Shown: positions 6,381 to 6,792 of the stretch, piece after piece
How the letters are laid out: each line of letters starts with the position of its first letter
Numbering within the stretch: position 1 is the stretch's first letter
Origin: Hyphomicrobiaceae bacterium
Lineage (GTDB): Bacteria; Pseudomonadota; Alphaproteobacteria; Rhizobiales; Hyphomicrobiaceae
Assembly: GCA_013214245.1 (NCBI GenBank)
Contig: JABSQE010000079.1
Location: forward strand, 1-6,792
Reading direction: 5' to 3'
Length of the DNA stretch: 6,792 nt
Translations under genes and position numbers: made by a program
The notes under the pieces: generated by a model
The model's input: the letters and a program-made list of their open reading frames with translations, nothing else
Databases searched by the model: none
Told to the model about the DNA's origin: nothing

Positions 6381-6385
6381 GGAGG
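6381..6385 (+). promoter_or_regulatory. Shine-Dalgarno sequence without a gene
   Basis: GGAGG is the strongest ribosome-site motif in this gap, 16 bases past the sigma-54-like -12 box. What follows is only a 14-codon frame from a TTG at 6398 or an 11-codon frame from the ATG at 6410. It may mark the start of a gene that has been lost, a short leader peptide, or chance. Confidence 0.25.
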
Positions 6386-6519
6386 TTTCACGTCAAGTTG
6401 AATAACCTGATGACTAATTACTTAGATTTAATAGTTAAATAATGGAAATAAAAGGTTGAGGATATAAGAATGCTACATAGACTTATAAAGTCTTAATTGT
6501 TTTGAGGGTGTTAGTATAC

Positions 6520-6549
6520 GGTGGTGGCTAATTATTTAACGCCATCGTC
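6520..6549 (+). repeat. Leader hairpin before the NifO-like gene
   Basis: GGTGGTGGC (6520-6528) can pair as RNA with GCCATCGTC (6541-6549) over nine positions, three of them G-U, closing a 12-base AT loop. It would lie in the mRNA leader about 45 bases before the ATG at 6593. The wobble pairs mean it is only meaningful as RNA on the plus strand. Confidence 0.3.
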
Positions 6550-6592
6550 ATATGGCTCGGCCGTAATAAGAATTATGAAAAGATTGGGCATT

Positions 6593-6792
6593 ATGGTCAA
6601 AATAACTTTTTATGAAAAACCTGGTTGTGTTGGTAACTATAAGCAAAAAGCTCTGCTTTGGGGGGCTGGTCATGTGCTCGAAGTTCGCGACATGACAATA
6701 ATGCAATGGACACCTGAAATTTTAAGGCCATTCTTTGGTGATCGACCAATTCCCTTCTGGTTCAACCAATCCTCACCGCGTTTAAAATCAGG
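6593..6792 (+). CDS. nifO: Nitrogenase-associated ArsC-family protein, NifO-like (partial at window end)
   Basis: The first 66 codons of a thioredoxin-fold protein of the ArsC/Spx superfamily. The N-terminus VKITFYEKPGCVGNYKQKAL has the pattern of the nitrogenase-associated subgroup, in which KPGC-x2-N replaces the usual ArsC Cys loop; the likely active cysteine is residue 12. It continues with WTPEILRPFFGDRPIPFWFN and SPRLKSG, also subgroup hallmarks as I remember them. In Azotobacter the related nifO lies in a nif cluster and has been linked to molybdenum sharing between nitrogenase and nitrate reductase; the biochemical role is unclear. The ATG at 6593 gives the family-typical N-terminus. 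An in-frame ATG at 6575 would add six residues, and the frame is open back to 6515. Neither start has a good ribosome site. The family is fairly certain from these residues; the 3' end is outside. Confidence 0.85.
   Translation, partial: MVKITFYEKPGCVGNYKQKALLWGAGHVLEVRDMTIMQWTPEILRPFFGDRPIPFWFNQSSPRLKS

Larger units (their letters stand above)
5128..6592. other. Long gap between the flavodoxin operon and the NifO-like gene
   Basis: Nearly 1.5 kb between two divergent genes. It contains the damaged frame at 5559-5849, a 14-bp palindrome, a NifA-like site, a TGTCACA dyad cluster and a sigma-54-like element, all listed separately. Elsewhere every frame is broken within a few dozen codons; 5850-6090 is very AT-rich with poly-A and poly-T runs and no feature I can name. 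For a divergent promoter region this is far too long, which suggests genes were lost here. Confidence 0.6.

Noticed and set aside
6459..6473. Second GG-N10-GC element near the NifO-like gene
   Set aside because: It matches only the GG and TGC positions of the sigma-54 consensus, less than the site at 6351-6365.

Overview
The window looks like a piece of an AT-rich alphaproteobacterial chromosome with an unusually large share of non-coding DNA. The lineage call is from recalled family patterns: the GatA fragment carries CSRWGIVAYASSLDQ and the stretch around EASSNLARYDGVRYG, Acs carries motifs such as GQMRSIYGDH, and the flavodoxin closely resembles alphaproteobacterial NifF as I remember it. 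Recognisable coding sequence fills only about 61% of the window by my count. Three gaps (about 0.34, 0.8 and 1.4 kb) hold almost no open frames, and one holds a damaged gene. That pattern fits a host-associated bacterium in gene decay. Reduced Rhodospirillales-type symbionts with low coding density are known (for example the tunicate symbiont Candidatus Endolissoclinum), but this sequence alone cannot name the organism.

Layout: (1) positions 1-1222, the 3' part of gatA (+), cut by the window edge, with no gatB directly behind it; (2) 1223-1561, a gene-free convergent gap; (3) 1562-3508, a full-length acs (-) for AMP-forming acetyl-CoA synthetase, with several substitutions at normally invariant sites; (4) 3509-4314, a gene-free gap with two clear hairpins and a weak terminator candidate; (5) 4315-5112, a two-gene unit on the minus strand, a nifF-type long-chain flavodoxin followed 12 bp later by a small Cys-rich protein of unknown function; (6) 5113-6592, a long gap with a 5'-damaged reading frame (minus strand, 5559-5849), a TGT-N10-ACA site, a TGTCACA-type dyad cluster and a sigma-54-like element; (7) 6593-6792, the 5' end of a gene (+) for an ArsC-family, NifO-like nitrogenase-associated protein, cut by the window end.

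How the genes fit together: gatA and acs are housekeeping and central carbon genes (Gln/Asn-tRNA formation; acetate activation). The right half has a nitrogen-fixation flavour: the flavodoxin is of the type that gives electrons to nitrogenase reductase, the last gene belongs to a nitrogenase-associated family, and the NifA-like and sigma-54-like sites lie upstream of it. No nitrogenase structural gene is visible. I cannot tell whether this is the edge of a working nif region or what is left of one. I see no tRNA, rRNA, CRISPR array, insertion sequence or phage gene.
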